Shown: piece after piece, positions 52,201-59,377 of the stretch
Layout of the letters: each line of letters starts with the position of its first letter
How positions within the stretch are numbered: position 1 is the first letter of the stretch
Source of the DNA: Saxidomus purpurata
Lineage: Eukaryota; Mollusca; Bivalvia; Venerida; Veneridae
Direction of reading: 5' to 3'
Assembly (NCBI GenBank): GCA_022818135.1
Contig: JAFMSR010000014.1
Span: 41,341,487 to 41,405,486 of the forward strand
Length of the DNA: 64,000 bases
Position numbers and translations under genes: made by a program
The notes under the pieces: model-generated
Seen by the model: the letters and a program-made list of their open reading frames with translations, nothing else
What the model was told of the DNA's origin: nothing
Database searches by the model: none

Positions 52201-55200
52201 AATAAAACTGCTACGTATATCTTATAGTTATCTAACCTTTTAAAACAAATATAAAACAAGAGCTGTCCCTCCCAAGTGACGAATGCCCCCGAAAGAGGTG
52301 CCTCACAGTCTGTGTCCTCTCCATGTGCTCAATAAATGTGCTATGTAATTTTAAAATCCTTCCATGCATGACAGAGTAATCATGCATACAGTATTCCATT
52401 ACTTTAAACACTAAGTGTGACCTTGACCTTTGAGGTAGGGACTTGGGTCTTGCACGCGACACATCCGCTTGATGTGCTAGACATTTGTGCACAGTTATTT
52501 TAAAATCCTTCAAAGCATAATAAAGTTATAGTCCGGACACAAATGTATGCATATATACAGGATTCCATTACCTATAAACTCTAAGTGTGACCTTGACCTT
52601 TGTGGTAGGGATGTGGGTCATGCACGCCACACGTCGTCTTGATGTGCTAGACATTTGTGCCAAATTATTTTAAAATCCTTCAAGGCATGACAAAGTTACA
52701 GTCCGGACACGAATGTGTGCATATATGCTTATATAGAGGAATCCATTACCTTCAAACTCTAAGTATGACCTTGACCTTTGAGCTAGGGACGTGGGTCTTG
52801 CACGCGACACCTCGTCTTGATGTGCTAGACATTTGTGCACAGTTATTTTAAAATCCTTCAATGCATGACAAAGTTACAGTCCGGACACGAATGTGTGCAT
52901 ATATGCTTATATGGAGGAATCCATTACCTTCAAACTCTAAGTATGACCTTGACCTTTGAGCTAGGGACGTGGGTCTTGCACGCGACACGTCGTCTTGATG
53001 TGCTAGACATGTGTGCCTAGTTATTTTAAAATCCTTCAATGCATGACAAAGTTACAGTCCGGACACGAATGTGTGCATATATAGAGGATTCCATAACCTT
53101 CATACTCCAAGTGTGACCTTCACCTTTGAGGTAGGGATGTGGGTCTTGCACGCGACACGTCGTCTTGATGTGCTAGACATGTGTGCCAAGTTATTTTAAA
53201 ATCCTTCAATGCATGACAAAGTTACAGTCCGGACACGAATTTGTAAGTGGGGACGCACGGACGGACAGACGGTCAGACGGACGGACAGACGGACAGACGG
53301 TGCGATTTTAATATGCCACCCTTCGGGGGCATAAAAATTGATGACCATTAAAGTATACTAAAGTCTAGGCATTCATTAACATTTTGAGCCAGAAATTGAG
53401 CCATGAATGATGTTGTTATATCAATTTTTCTCGGTTACAGTGAGGTACTGGAACATAAGTGACAACAGTAACTGAAGAAAGCAAAACTTTGCCAGTATAC
53501 TTGTCTCTTGATAAAGCAGCATTGTGAGTTTACCCATTCACAAAAATTCATAACTTCAGAAGCTTGTAGGCAATCAAATTGCATTTTATGTTACCCTATT
53601 TACAGTTAATATTTTTTTACCAATGCAGTCCTCCAACCATTGCACCTTTGACCTTGTAGATGGCTCTTTCAAATCTCTGGCACTAACAGGATAAAACCTT
53701 TAAAATCTGCAAGTCAATATTTAGCTATTTATATATATATATATATGAAATGCTCAGCTGATCAACAAACAAACTAATAATATGTATGAAATATACATAC
53801 AGAATCGAGAGTGTCATCTATCAGATACACGCTACATCTCTCACACTGTAGAAGTTCCTGAGCATCTAGCATGATTTTCTGCACAAGTTTTTCCAAGTTT
53901 TGCTGTTCCTCAAACACTCCTCGTGCCAGGTTGAGCAAAAGCTGTACAAATTGAGGAACAAAATAAAGTCAACCTGTCTTAAGGCAACCAGCCTAAGGAT
54001 GCATCAGAAGAAGGTCGATGCGTTATGCAGGTGTATATGTATAATACAAAAATGACCAATCAGAGTACAGCAGTATAAACTGTTTAAGACAGGTGGCTGT
54101 TTAACAGAGGTAACAACTAACACATGCTGTAGTTTCATAAGGTCTGTAAATCAGCATTAAACTTCATTGATGGAGAGACTTAGTACATGAAAATTGCAAG
54201 AAGTCTTCTTAACTTTGCAGGTTACTAAGCCAGGACCTTCTGCCACATTTGACGCATTAGTTTGAAAAACTAAAATTAGAAATGAATTTTCAGGAGAAAC
54301 TTCAATTCATCCTGAAAGACTCAAGCAAATAGTTTGAATACTTATTTGCATCCTTTAATTAGGACATAAAAAATCAGTATTTTCAACTTGAAGAATGTAC
54401 TAAAAGAAAACACTTTGATTTTTTTTCTTTAACCCTGCCACAAGTATTTTAACTTTTCATTGTATTTTCAAGTGCACAAATAGTCATAGCCTGTATAAAG
54501 GAGACAACTTTACAAATTCAAGTTTACCTTATTGCGTTTATATTCCTGCACTGACAACTCGAAGAGTTGAGCATTTGTGATACCAATTCCACAGAACATC
54601 AGGTACTTCCGGAATACCTACAAAATATCAAAACCATACAAGACATTTGAAAATATTTTTACCTTCCCTCTCTCTCTCCTGCCTTCCCTCTCGATCTGCC
54701 TCCATGACACATCTTAATCATATTCAAACAGAAAACAAACCATGTCACTATATACAGACGTGTCTTTCTACTTCATTAACATGCACTGTTTAGAGGCCCT
54801 GAAATAACTGCTTGTAAAAGGGGCAATCCCTACGATGAGCAGATTATTTTCTCAAAACGATTAATATGAGCTTAATGTACATGTAAAACAATAAATAAGT
54901 TTTTCACGAAGAACATGTATCGAGAAATGTCTCTTTTATGATGCACGGTGTGCCAAATTGCGCAATATAGCGGCATTTTATCATAAATCGCTATCCACCC
55001 AAAAAATTGTGAAGCAAGTGTTTATGAAGGTTTTATGGCACTACACTATATGCATGACTATGCTAATTTCACCGATGTTTACTGGAAGTTTTAGCTGAAA
55101 CTTTCAAGTTCGGAAGCAATCCCTGTCAATTATTTAAACAAAAATAGTTTTGAGATTATTTAAATTGATCCCAGATTTAGGTGTATGCGTCTTTAAGCTG

Positions 55201-58200
55201 ACATGTGTCTCTGCTTGTATGTTATTACATTTGAAAAGCAGTAGTTAAGAGAAATGATTGCAACAACTATTACTGTTATATTTCACATCCAGCAATACTG
55301 TCTGCAGATAAACTTCAAAGTTGATATTTTCATTTTTAGGAAACAATTTTTAGAATAGAAAAATCGGACAAACAATAAATGAAAGGAAGAAAATTGACAT
55401 GCTGTTTACTGAGGGAAACAAGCACTTTTTGTGAAAGACTCAAAGTTTCTTCAATTTGCTCTCATATGAAATCAAATATCTAGAAATGCCATAAATTCAA
55501 GAATTTGACATTTTATCTAATGTAAATTTACTGAATCTCAGCTTCTACCGCAATTCAAGAGGTTCCAAAATGAGACAGACTCTGTGAAATGTAAAAGGAA
55601 TATTAAAAATTGTAATAGAAGTTCAGAAGAAAATGGAACATATTGCAAATGTTTGGCTCCAAACAGTCTGCCCCACAGAAAGATTGATGACACTTTTCCA
55701 AGACCCAAGCCGCTGGAGGTCCAACAGAAGATCCATCAGAAAATTTGAATGTCAGTATTTTATTCTAACTTGTTACATCAATTTTCTATTAATTTCCATG
55801 TTTCTGAAATTTGCTGTTTACTTAACAAATATTCTTAAGACTGACTCTTGGCCGACTCTCGGTTAAATCAGAACACTGAGGAAACGGAAAGTAATTTTAC
55901 GCTATTTTCCCAAAAATAATGAACAGGATTACTAGAATTAATGAAAATTGTGCATGGATTTCTAGTTATTTATTGTCTTGTTGCTTTAACTTACAAAAAC
56001 GTAACAGCAATTTTATCAATTTATAGTTATGGAGGATATTCAGAAAATGTCAGTCTTTTATTTCAACCACACGGTAGGCTTTGACAGAATCCTGAATGGT
56101 TGCACAGCACAGTGCAGTACTTCTTAAACAAAACTACTTGTTCAGAAACAAGTGTTCCGCTTCTTGAAGTAGTGTTGGCATTTTTTAAAAGCCAGTTCTT
56201 TTTACAATACAAGCGAAACTAGAACTATCACTGAAGGTGATGAATACCCCCCGAACATCCCACTGACACAGTATTTAAAATTTATGTAGTATTTGATGCT
56301 TTAATTATTGGACCTGCACATCTGTGAAATATAATTAAATTTTGACCAGCGGGTTTGGAGATTAAAAGCACACAAGATTTTACTATCTCAAGCCCCTGTG
56401 ACCTTTGATCTAGTGACCCAAAACATGGACCATGCACAACTAGTTATTGAACTTATCACTTCTATGAAGTATCATTAAATTCTGACCAGGGGTTTTGAAG
56501 ATTTAGCGTCCACAAGATTTTACCATCTCGAGTCCCTGTGACCTTGACCTTTGACCTAGAGACCTGAAACCTGGACCATGCACAACTAGGCATTGTACTT
56601 ATCACTTGTGTGAAGTATCATCAAATTCTGACCAGGGTTTTGACATTTAGGGGGCAGTCCACAAGATTTTACTATCCCAAGCCGCTGTGACCTTGATATT
56701 TGACCTAGAGACCCGAAACCTGGACCATGCACAACTACGCATTGTACTTATCACTTGTGTGAAATATCATTAAATTCTGACCAGGGGTTTTGAAGATTTA
56801 GCGTCCACAAGATTTTACCATCTCAAGCCCCTGTGAACTTGACCTTTGACCTAGAGACCCGAAACCTGGACCATGCACAACTAGGCATTGTACTTATCAC
56901 TTGTGTGAAGTATCATCAAATTCTGACCAGGGATTTTGGAGATTTAGCATCCACAAGATTTTACCATCCCCCGCCCCTGTGACCTTGACCTTTGACCTAG
57001 AGACTCGAAACCTGAACCATGCACAACTAGGCATTGTACTTATCACTTTTGTGAAGTATCATCAAATTCTGACCAGGGGTTTTGGAGATTTAGCGTCCAC
57101 AAGATTTTACTATCCCAAGCCCCTGTGACCTTGACCTTTGACCTAGAGACCCGAAACCTGGACCATGCACAACTAAGCATTGTACTTATCACTTGTGTGA
57201 AGTATCATTAAATTCTGACCAGGGGTATTTGAGATCTAGTGTCCACAAGATTCCGTCTACAGAAGGACAGACGGCCCGACAGACAAGCTGAATCTAGTAT
57301 ACCCCCCCTAACACTTTGTGTTCGGGGGGTATAACAAACATTATATTAAATCAACATTGAGTATATGTGTGGATGCATAAGACCTTGGTCTTGATAAATA
57401 CATAACTTCCTACTGAAGCCACAAAAGTAGCTTTAAAGTATGCATACAGCATACCACATCTTATACTCATCAAAATCAAGCATTTTTACCTCAACATCTT
57501 GTTCTTCAAACTCATGATTGCCTGTAACCTTGTTTATAATTTGAGCTGCTCCTATCACTTCCATCTCGTGGTTATGTATCGGCATACATAATATACTATG
57601 AGTTCTGTAGCCGGTTTTCTTGTCTATTTCCTTGTTAAATCTCGGATCCTGTAAGCAGTTTAAAATATTATAAACGCAGTTGATAGAGTGTGGTTAAACA
57701 GATCGCAATGAACCTAGACTTTTAACCATATTTAGGTATGTTTGCGCTACACCTTAAAAATTCGATGTGTCAAGTATTGCTCTTAGACACATGTTGGCCA
57801 AACCTCTTAAAATTTTGCTACACAAAGTCTATAACATTCTCCTTTTCTTATGGCCTTACTTAACTGATTTTGGTTCCCAAAGAAGCAAGTGATAAAATTC
57901 AGAAATTGAATCTTCAAGATACTTGTCACTGATTTCAATAAGGCCGAATTTGACAAAGTTTATTTTAAAACTTTTGTAGTACCTACAAAGCACTTCTCCT
58001 AAGTTCATTTAGTAGCCTACTTTTCAACCCAGCTCTAAGCTTGATATTTAAAGGTGCTGCGATTTTATCAAGGGACACATTAATAAAGATCCACAGTGCT
58101 CAAACATGAATCTATTCGTGATCTTCTCTGGAATCTGACCATGAACTGAAAGGTTTTGCAGCTGCTTTAAAAGTATTTACACAACTTGTAAGTATTTAAT

Positions 58201-59377
58201 GTGTTGTAAATAGTTTCACTTTTGGAGTACAATTCTGGCCAAATCTCTGAATGTGATGGTTGGTTTAAATCTGCTACAGGCATGGCAAATAATGCATCAA
58301 TTGATGTTTTTCAACTGTTCTCTATAATGTGCACTTTTATATGAGTTGATAATGTTTTTTATCAGATTAAAGTATACACGAAGTACTGTGGTTGTAAGTG
58401 AAAAAATACTAAACATGAAACAATAGATATATCAACAAGTTATGAAACTAAATGAATAAAACAATTAAAAAATACAAATATCTCACTATCTGGGTTCAAA
58501 CCTACTGCTATCTTGAACAAGAATCTACATTGTAATAATTGTGATATACACAACAGTTGGAAAACCTATGTTTGAATACCTCGTTATCTGTAGTCCCATT
58601 TTCCCCCAACATTTTAACTTATCCCTGCCGGACTACACCAGAGAAAATATACAGCAGTGTTCCCACTCAGTTTTTTTTTCAAGGGTATACTTACCCCCTG
58701 GACACAAAAAGAAGGGGTAAATCTACAGTGAGTTTGGAGCTTCCTGTTTTCTTAGTTAGTAAACAATCACAGTTCTAAAACCAAAATGCATTTACCTGAT
58801 AAGCATCCTTTATGTTGATTGTTTCTTTGGTTAATGCTACAGTTCCAACTATTCCCCTGCCAAATGGAATTTTAATTTCAGTCTCTTCTGTATGTAATGA
58901 GTCCTCTAGAGTTGAAGTGTCAGTCACATCAAACAATTTAGAAACTAGAAACCTTTTTTCTTTTGACCCCTTTACAAGAAATAAGCTTCCCCTGTCACTA
59001 CCAGTTAATACACTTACATTCCGCAATATCTTATGACACAATACATTGACATCTAATTCACTTGCAATGTCTCTTATTAGTTCCATAAACATTTCTGACT
59101 CACTCATAGCAAGTAGTTTCTCTTTTTGAACTTCTGACCTCTTCCTCTGCCTGACCATGCCATCAACATAATTTTTAAACATGTTAGAAGTGATGGAATT
59201 CCTTGCTGCAGTATTAAATTTTGGTTGAAGTCCTGAAACATCAAGGTTTTTAATTTTATACATAAGTTCCGGTGTAGCATGTTTCTTGAGCCAGTTTTCA
59301 AGAAACTCAGCATTATCCAGGAGAAAAGTTTCCACATCTTCTTCTTTCAGAGCTGACTCCATCTTTGTATCACCCAT
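25172..59377 (-). CDS. PDE5/6-like: PDE5/6-family cGMP phosphodiesterase, complete, 20 coding exons, 874 aa
   Basis: This enzyme hydrolyses cyclic nucleotides, cGMP by family and by key residues. The exons, reconstructed by reading, are: 59377-58796, 57648-57490, 54617-54528, 53941-53801, 44937-44878, 44266-44202, 43430-43316, 43020-42883, 40027-39884, 39358-39212, 38759-38652, 36723-36614, 35869-35782, 35483-35383, 33946-33869, 32899-32761, 32248-32165, 28826-28730, 25918-25803, 25234-25172. All have GT/AG borders and matching phase. Domains: N-terminal helical region 1-95; GAF-A about 108-260; GAF-B about 285-475; HD-type catalytic domain about 548-815; basic tail; CaaX. Catalytic features are YHNWRH (H566, H570), [10 protein letters not shown] (H606, D607), D717 in TACD, and the glutamine switch Q770 (MQVGFID). 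A720, Q728 and W806 match PDE5 A767, Q775 and W853. AMMMTACD and PWEVQ are like vertebrate PDE6. The C-terminus is KVCSLL. An in-frame TAG lies shortly before the start ATG. Length equals human PDE5A within one residue. Confidence 0.93.
25803..25918 (-). CDS. phosphodiesterase exon 19 (residues 816-854), basic tail
   Basis: It completes a glycine codon, then [20 protein letters not shown] and a lysine-rich run ([13 protein letters not shown]). Acceptor ATTGCAG; donor AAG|GTATGG, phase 0. There is no family homology to rely on, so the call depends on phase, splice signals and the basic tail leading to the CaaX exon. Confidence 0.75.
26128..26180. repeat. GATCATGATC hairpin repeat, copy 2
   Basis: GTGTAGATCATGATCA and its exact reverse complement TGATCATGATCTACAC enclose a 21-bp loop. 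It differs from copy 1 mainly by C to T / G to A changes at matched stem positions. Confidence 0.7.
26945..27390. mobile_element. two-module tandem element remnant
   Basis: A module of about 165 bp occurs twice. It contains ...CAGACAAGGCTAATTT..., GGCCATAATCCAAA.GTGCC, AGGTGATTTTG and TCAAACTT..CC.AGACATTATG. It ends near CCACAGGCGTTTCATATTATGCCCC. It is similar in style to the bracketed elements, but the matching left end was not found. Confidence 0.5.
28609..28662. repeat. GATCATGATC hairpin repeat, decayed copy
   Basis: CTGTACAGACCATAATCAG and CTGATAATGATCTGCAC form an imperfect inverted pair that resembles the two intact hairpins. Confidence 0.4.
28730..28826 (-). CDS. phosphodiesterase exon 18 (residues 784-816), end of catalytic domain
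   Basis: It encodes [11 protein letters not shown] and [14 protein letters not shown]806 aligns with PDE5 W853. The donor TCAG|GTTCCT is poor. If not used, the frame runs on 16 residues (...[11 protein letters not shown]...) to a TGA at 28685-28683. The phase-1 split joins exon 19 exactly. Confidence 0.9.
30903..31460. mobile_element. diverged tandem-module remnant
   Basis: Repeated phrases such as CAGTGACCTTGAACTTGAGC, TGTCCTTGACCATAGTGACC, AATTCAAGGGCAATAACT and AATTCAAGGGCCATAACT indicate an old modular element. Ends are not definable, and the open frame across its left part is accidental. Confidence 0.4.
31885..32095 (+). mobile_element. degenerate tRNA-derived SINE
   Basis: A box B (GGTTCGAACCC) at about 31935-31945 is followed by AGTACTGGTTGTTCCAAGGA and GCGTTAAACTCATACAATAAC near the end. 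Box A is weak. It lies antisense in intron 17 of the phosphodiesterase gene. Confidence 0.55.
32165..32248 (-). CDS. phosphodiesterase exon 17 (residues 756-783), glutamine switch
   Basis: It encodes [20 protein letters not shown] then AICLPVYE. Q770 is the purine-clamping glutamine and F773 the stacking phenylalanine. MMDR.K..ELPK.QVGFID is near identical to PDE6. Donor GAG|GTAAGC. Confidence 0.96.
32761..32899 (-). CDS. phosphodiesterase exon 16 (residues 709-755), nucleotide-pocket exon
   Basis: It encodes [19 protein letters not shown] then [19 protein letters not shown]717 is a metal ligand. Q728 is at the position of PDE5 Q775, and A720 at PDE5 A767. AMMMTACD and PWEVQ match vertebrate PDE6. 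A foldback MITE begins only about 22 bp upstream of the acceptor. Confidence 0.96.
32921..33056. mobile_element. foldback MITE (ATTGTTGG family), copy 1, next to exon 16
   Basis: The ends ATTGTTGG and CCAACAAT are reverse complements. The arms share CCGAGTGGGTACCAAAAGT and the GTTCACGAGTGAAATTAACG, GTGATATTAC block seen in the copies at 37161 and 62317. The loop has been enlarged. Confidence 0.6.
33320..33435. repeat. module related to element E
   Basis: GGGGCGTAACTT...AGAGTTATGGTTCTTG and the following CTCTCAGTTTCATAGGCAC resemble the AGTTATGGTTCTTGGACACT module of element E (40321-41021). It is an isolated fragment. Confidence 0.35.
33869..33946 (-). CDS. phosphodiesterase exon 15 (residues 683-709)
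   Basis: It encodes [20 protein letters not shown] then EKDLL, the loop before the TACD helix. The insert found in vertebrate PDE6 here is absent. Acceptor TTTTACAG, donor TGAA|GTATGT, phase 2. Confidence 0.9.
34600..34700 (+). mobile_element. SINE fragment
   Basis: GCAGGTTTGAGACTC (a box-B-like word) is followed by CCTAGTACTGGTTTTCTCAAG. This is the same order as in the SINE remnant at about 31.93 kb. Confidence 0.4.
34795..35165. repeat. interspersed repeat related to 17.68 kb and 36.8-37.15 kb
   Basis: It shares GTCTCTATATACAAAGAGCAG, ATATCTGTGTA and CCATGTTAGAAT..AAATAACATCC with 17.68-17.86 kb. It shares ATAAACCACT...TTTATTACTGC and CAGAACTCCAAATCATT.TTT with 37.05-37.14 kb. The class is unknown. 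Confidence 0.5.
35383..35483 (-). CDS. phosphodiesterase exon 14 (residues 650-683)
   Basis: It encodes [18 protein letters not shown] and [10 protein letters not shown], the TDLA helix carrying a conserved metal-site neighbour. Donor TTCAG|GTACCG, phase 2. Confidence 0.94.
35782..35869 (-). CDS. phosphodiesterase exon 13 (residues 620-649)
   Basis: It encodes [20 protein letters not shown] and IMILNSE, the conserved EHHHFD helix of class I phosphodiesterases. It is closer to PDE5/insect Pde6 than to PDE6, which has ERHHLE. Acceptor CTCTTCAG, donor GAG|GTAATT. Confidence 0.95.
36222..36405 (+). mobile_element. tRNA-derived SINE
   Basis: Box A (TGGTCTAGTGG, 36234-36244) and box B (GGTTCTATTCC, 36279-36289) have correct spacing. 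A tail follows with GGAGGTCCGATATATTGGTG and CTGTACATTGGGCATGTTAAA. The same tail and tRNA-like head occur on the opposite strand at 60760-60922. It lies antisense in intron 12. Confidence 0.75.
36614..36723 (-). CDS. phosphodiesterase exon 12 (residues 584-620), metal-binding HD
   Basis: It encodes [17 protein letters not shown] then [19 protein letters not shown], the PDEase signature HDxxHx4N (H606, D607, H610, N615). The donor CCAA|GTAAGC splits a lysine codon with exon 13. Confidence 0.96.
36775..37150. repeat. interspersed repeat related to 34.8 kb
   Basis: Its right part (ATAAACCACT...GCTTTATTACTGCATCAGAAC, then TCCAAATCATTCTTTATTAG) matches 35.05-35.11 kb. GTGACGTCAC, a full CRE-like palindrome, occurs at about 36879-36888. 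Confidence 0.45.
37161..37287. mobile_element. foldback MITE (ATTGTTGG family), copy 2
   Basis: The left arm GTGTAATATCACGTTATAAT plus CACCGAGTGGGCACC, and the right arm GTGTTCATGAATGAAATGAA plus TGTGATATTACATCG, fold back on each other. Similarity to the 62317 copy continues past the right arm (TGTTGAGTTTGTTTCA.TAAA), so the full element may be longer. Confidence 0.7.
37778..38282. mobile_element. tandem-module non-autonomous element, family A (copy 2)
   Basis: Its left end (AACAAGTGACAGGAAATTGT, then AACCAGGTTTTC) and right end (GAAAACCTGGTT with the inner AACCAGGATTTTTCC hairpin) match those of 4924-6184. It has about two modules where copy 1 has about six. This supports module number changing independently of the ends. 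Confidence 0.8.
38652..38759 (-). CDS. phosphodiesterase exon 11 (residues 548-583), catalytic HNWRH
   Basis: [19 protein letters not shown] then [16 protein letters not shown]566 is the presumed proton donor and H570 a metal ligand. NVTQTMFT is close to PDE6 NVAQTMFT. Acceptor ATTTAG, donor TTT|GTAAGT. Confidence 0.96.
39212..39358 (-). CDS. phosphodiesterase exon 10 (residues 499-547), entry to catalytic domain
   Basis: It includes [21 protein letters not shown] and [10 protein letters not shown], the first catalytic-domain helices (PDE6 has a similar F.F.DLE...V....F.IP). Acceptor CTTTTCAG, donor GAC|GTAAGT. Confidence 0.92.
39663..39837. mobile_element. 175-bp MITE, copy 2 of the 23838 family
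   Basis: The ends TATGTGTCTCTGGTTTC and GAGACCGGAAACAAACATA are diverged inverted repeats. The interior shares TCGGTCGGCAGGGTTTT and TTGATCATTTTCAC with copy 1. It sits 47 bp downstream of the exon 9 donor. Confidence 0.7.
39884..40027 (-). CDS. phosphodiesterase exon 9 (residues 451-498), GAF-B end and connecting helix
   Basis: [17 protein letters not shown] is the GAF-B C-terminal helix. [20 protein letters not shown] is the long connector to the catalytic domain. The acceptor is good. The donor GCT|GTAGTT is weak but keeps phase 0. A MITE ends 47 bp inside the following intron. Confidence 0.92.
40321..41021. mobile_element. tandem-module element, family E
   Basis: The left end has AACAAGAGCCATGTTAAACA, forming a GCCATG/CATGGC hairpin, then ATCCCCCC. 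The right end is GGGGGGAT. Modules contain GGAGATAACTC/GGAGATAATTC, GTTATGGTTCTTGGACACTG and TCCTTGTACACTGCAC. A homopolymer-rich patch at 40736-40836 interrupts one module. Confidence 0.65.
40736..40836. repeat. anomalous homopolymer-rich patch
   Basis: Runs of C, A, G and A follow each other within 100 bp (C12, C7, A9, G7, A about 20). The pattern is unlike its surroundings and breaks a module. It may be a base-calling or assembly artefact. Confidence 0.5.
42883..43020 (-). CDS. phosphodiesterase exon 8 (residues 405-450), GAF-B core
   Basis: It includes [16 protein letters not shown] and [17 protein letters not shown]. The NKFDE motif reads N434, K435, F441, D445, A446, so the glutamate is again missing. 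Acceptor TAGTTCCAG, donor GAG|GTATAT, phase 0. Confidence 0.93.
43316..43430 (-). CDS. phosphodiesterase exon 7 (residues 366-404), GAF-B
   Basis: One base completes the split serine codon. Thirty-eight codons follow ([20 protein letters not shown]...GRFGKGP), the helix and strand preceding the GAF-B core. Acceptor TTTTTACAG, donor CCC|GTGAGT. Confidence 0.9.
44202..44266 (-). CDS. phosphodiesterase exon 6 (residues 345-366), GAF-B
   Basis: It encodes [16 protein letters not shown], matching the second strand of GAF-B (PDE5/11 have VFTK.F.L). Acceptor TTTCCAG; donor CAGAG|GTACAG leaves two bases that join exon 7. Confidence 0.88.
44878..44937 (-). CDS. phosphodiesterase exon 5 (residues 325-344), GAF-B loop
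   Basis: This is a small 20-codon exon ([12 protein letters not shown]...) that maps to the variable loop after the first GAF-B strand. It is flanked by ACAAACAG and GAT|GTAAGT. Loop sequence is not conserved between families, so support comes mainly from phase, splice signals and position. It could be a skipped or cassette exon: it is in phase 0 on both sides, and the 8.9-kb intron before it is the longest in the gene. Confidence 0.78.
47852..48907. mobile_element. tandem-module element, family C (copy 1)
   Basis: The left end AAACAAGAGCTGTCCCTC runs into ATGCCCCCGAA (47881-47891). The right end has GGACGGACGGACAGACGG and then ATGCCTCCCTTCGGGGGCAT, in which TTCGGGGGCAT is the exact inverse of the left word. 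The core is about five modules of roughly 178 bp, each with TCCGGACAC.AAT, GTGACCTTGACCTTTGAGGT, ACACGTCGTCTTGATGTGCT and TTATTTTAAAATCCTTCAA. It is non-coding. Confidence 0.85.
49640..50075. repeat. 35-bp tandem repeat, about 12 units
   Basis: The unit TGTACTGTTCATGTAAATGA then GAACAGATATGACAT repeats with point changes; some units lack the GATATGACAT part. It lies in intron 4. Confidence 0.88.
52254..53332. mobile_element. tandem-module element, family C (copy 2)
   Basis: It has the same left end, right end and module sequence as 47852-48907, with different outside flanks, so it is a separate insertion. Several modules are nearly identical between the two copies. The GGACGGACAGACGG tract is longer here. 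Confidence 0.85.
53735..53752. repeat. short AT microsatellite
   Basis: An ATATATATAT run lies about 50-65 bp downstream of exon 4 in the gene's direction. Confidence 0.7.
53801..53941 (-). CDS. phosphodiesterase exon 4 (residues 278-324), start of GAF-B
   Basis: The 47 codons include [17 protein letters not shown] and [14 protein letters not shown], the first helix and strand of GAF-B in PDE5/6/11. Acceptor TTGTACAG, donor TCT|GTATGT, phase 0. Confidence 0.92.
54528..54617 (-). CDS. phosphodiesterase exon 3 (residues 248-277), end of GAF-A and linker helix
   Basis: The 30 codons include [15 protein letters not shown], the conserved C-terminal helix of GAF-A. Acceptor TTTTGTAG, donor AAG|GTAAAC, phase 0 on both sides. 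Confidence 0.92.
56214..57332. mobile_element. tandem-module element, family D
   Basis: The left end has an ATCACTGAAGGTGAT hairpin, then ATACCCCCCGAACA (56244-56257). The right end is TGTTCGGGGGGTAT (57319-57332), the perfect inverse, within a strong terminal hairpin. There are about six modules of roughly 145-150 bp, with TGACCTTGACCTTTGACCT, GAGACCCGAAACCTGGACC and CATGCACAACTAGGCATTG. No protein is encoded. Confidence 0.85.
57490..57648 (-). CDS. phosphodiesterase exon 2 (residues 195-247), GAF-A
   Basis: It starts [16 protein letters not shown], the segment just after the GAF-A helix in PDE5 and PDE11. It contains SILCMPI and the NK..F...D part of the NKFDE motif (N233, K234, F241, D245). 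The final Glu of that motif is Val (V246). Acceptor TTACAG, donor GAG|GTAAAA. Confidence 0.93.
58796..59377 (-). CDS. phosphodiesterase coding exon 1 (residues 1-194)
   Basis: It starts MGDTKMES; the first ATG follows an in-frame TAG at about 59421. An N-terminal helical stretch (residues 10-35, EEDVETFL...ENWLKK) resembles the start of PDE6/PDE5 proteins. GAF-A begins near residue 108 and includes [12 protein letters not shown] and [11 protein letters not shown]. It ends ...KDAYQ before GTAAATG, phase 0. This is by far the longest exon. Confidence 0.93.

Larger units (their letters stand above)
25235..58795 (-). other. introns of the phosphodiesterase gene: contents
   Basis: Intron 1 (58795-57649): nothing recognised. 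Intron 2 (57489-54618): element D. Intron 3 (54527-53942): nothing. Intron 4 (53800-44938): two family C elements and a 35-bp tandem repeat. Introns 5-7 (44877-44267, 44201-43431, 43315-43021): nothing. Intron 8 (42882-40028): element E. Intron 9 (39883-39359): MITE. Intron 10 (39211-38760): nothing. Intron 11 (38651-36724): family A copy 2, foldback MITE and a repeat-family copy. Intron 12 (36613-35870): SINE. Intron 13: nothing. Intron 14 (35382-33947): repeat-family copy and SINE fragment. Intron 15 (33868-32900): foldback MITE and an E-like module. Intron 16 (32760-32249): nothing. Intron 17 (32164-28827): SINE fragment and modules. Intron 18 (28729-25919): modules and hairpins. Intron 19 (25802-25235): a T run at 25384-25405. 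Confidence 0.7.

Noticed and set aside
47836..53039. Repeated frames containing [14 protein letters not shown] peptides
   Set aside because: They are module sequence of the family C elements, repeated with the modules and interrupted in each.
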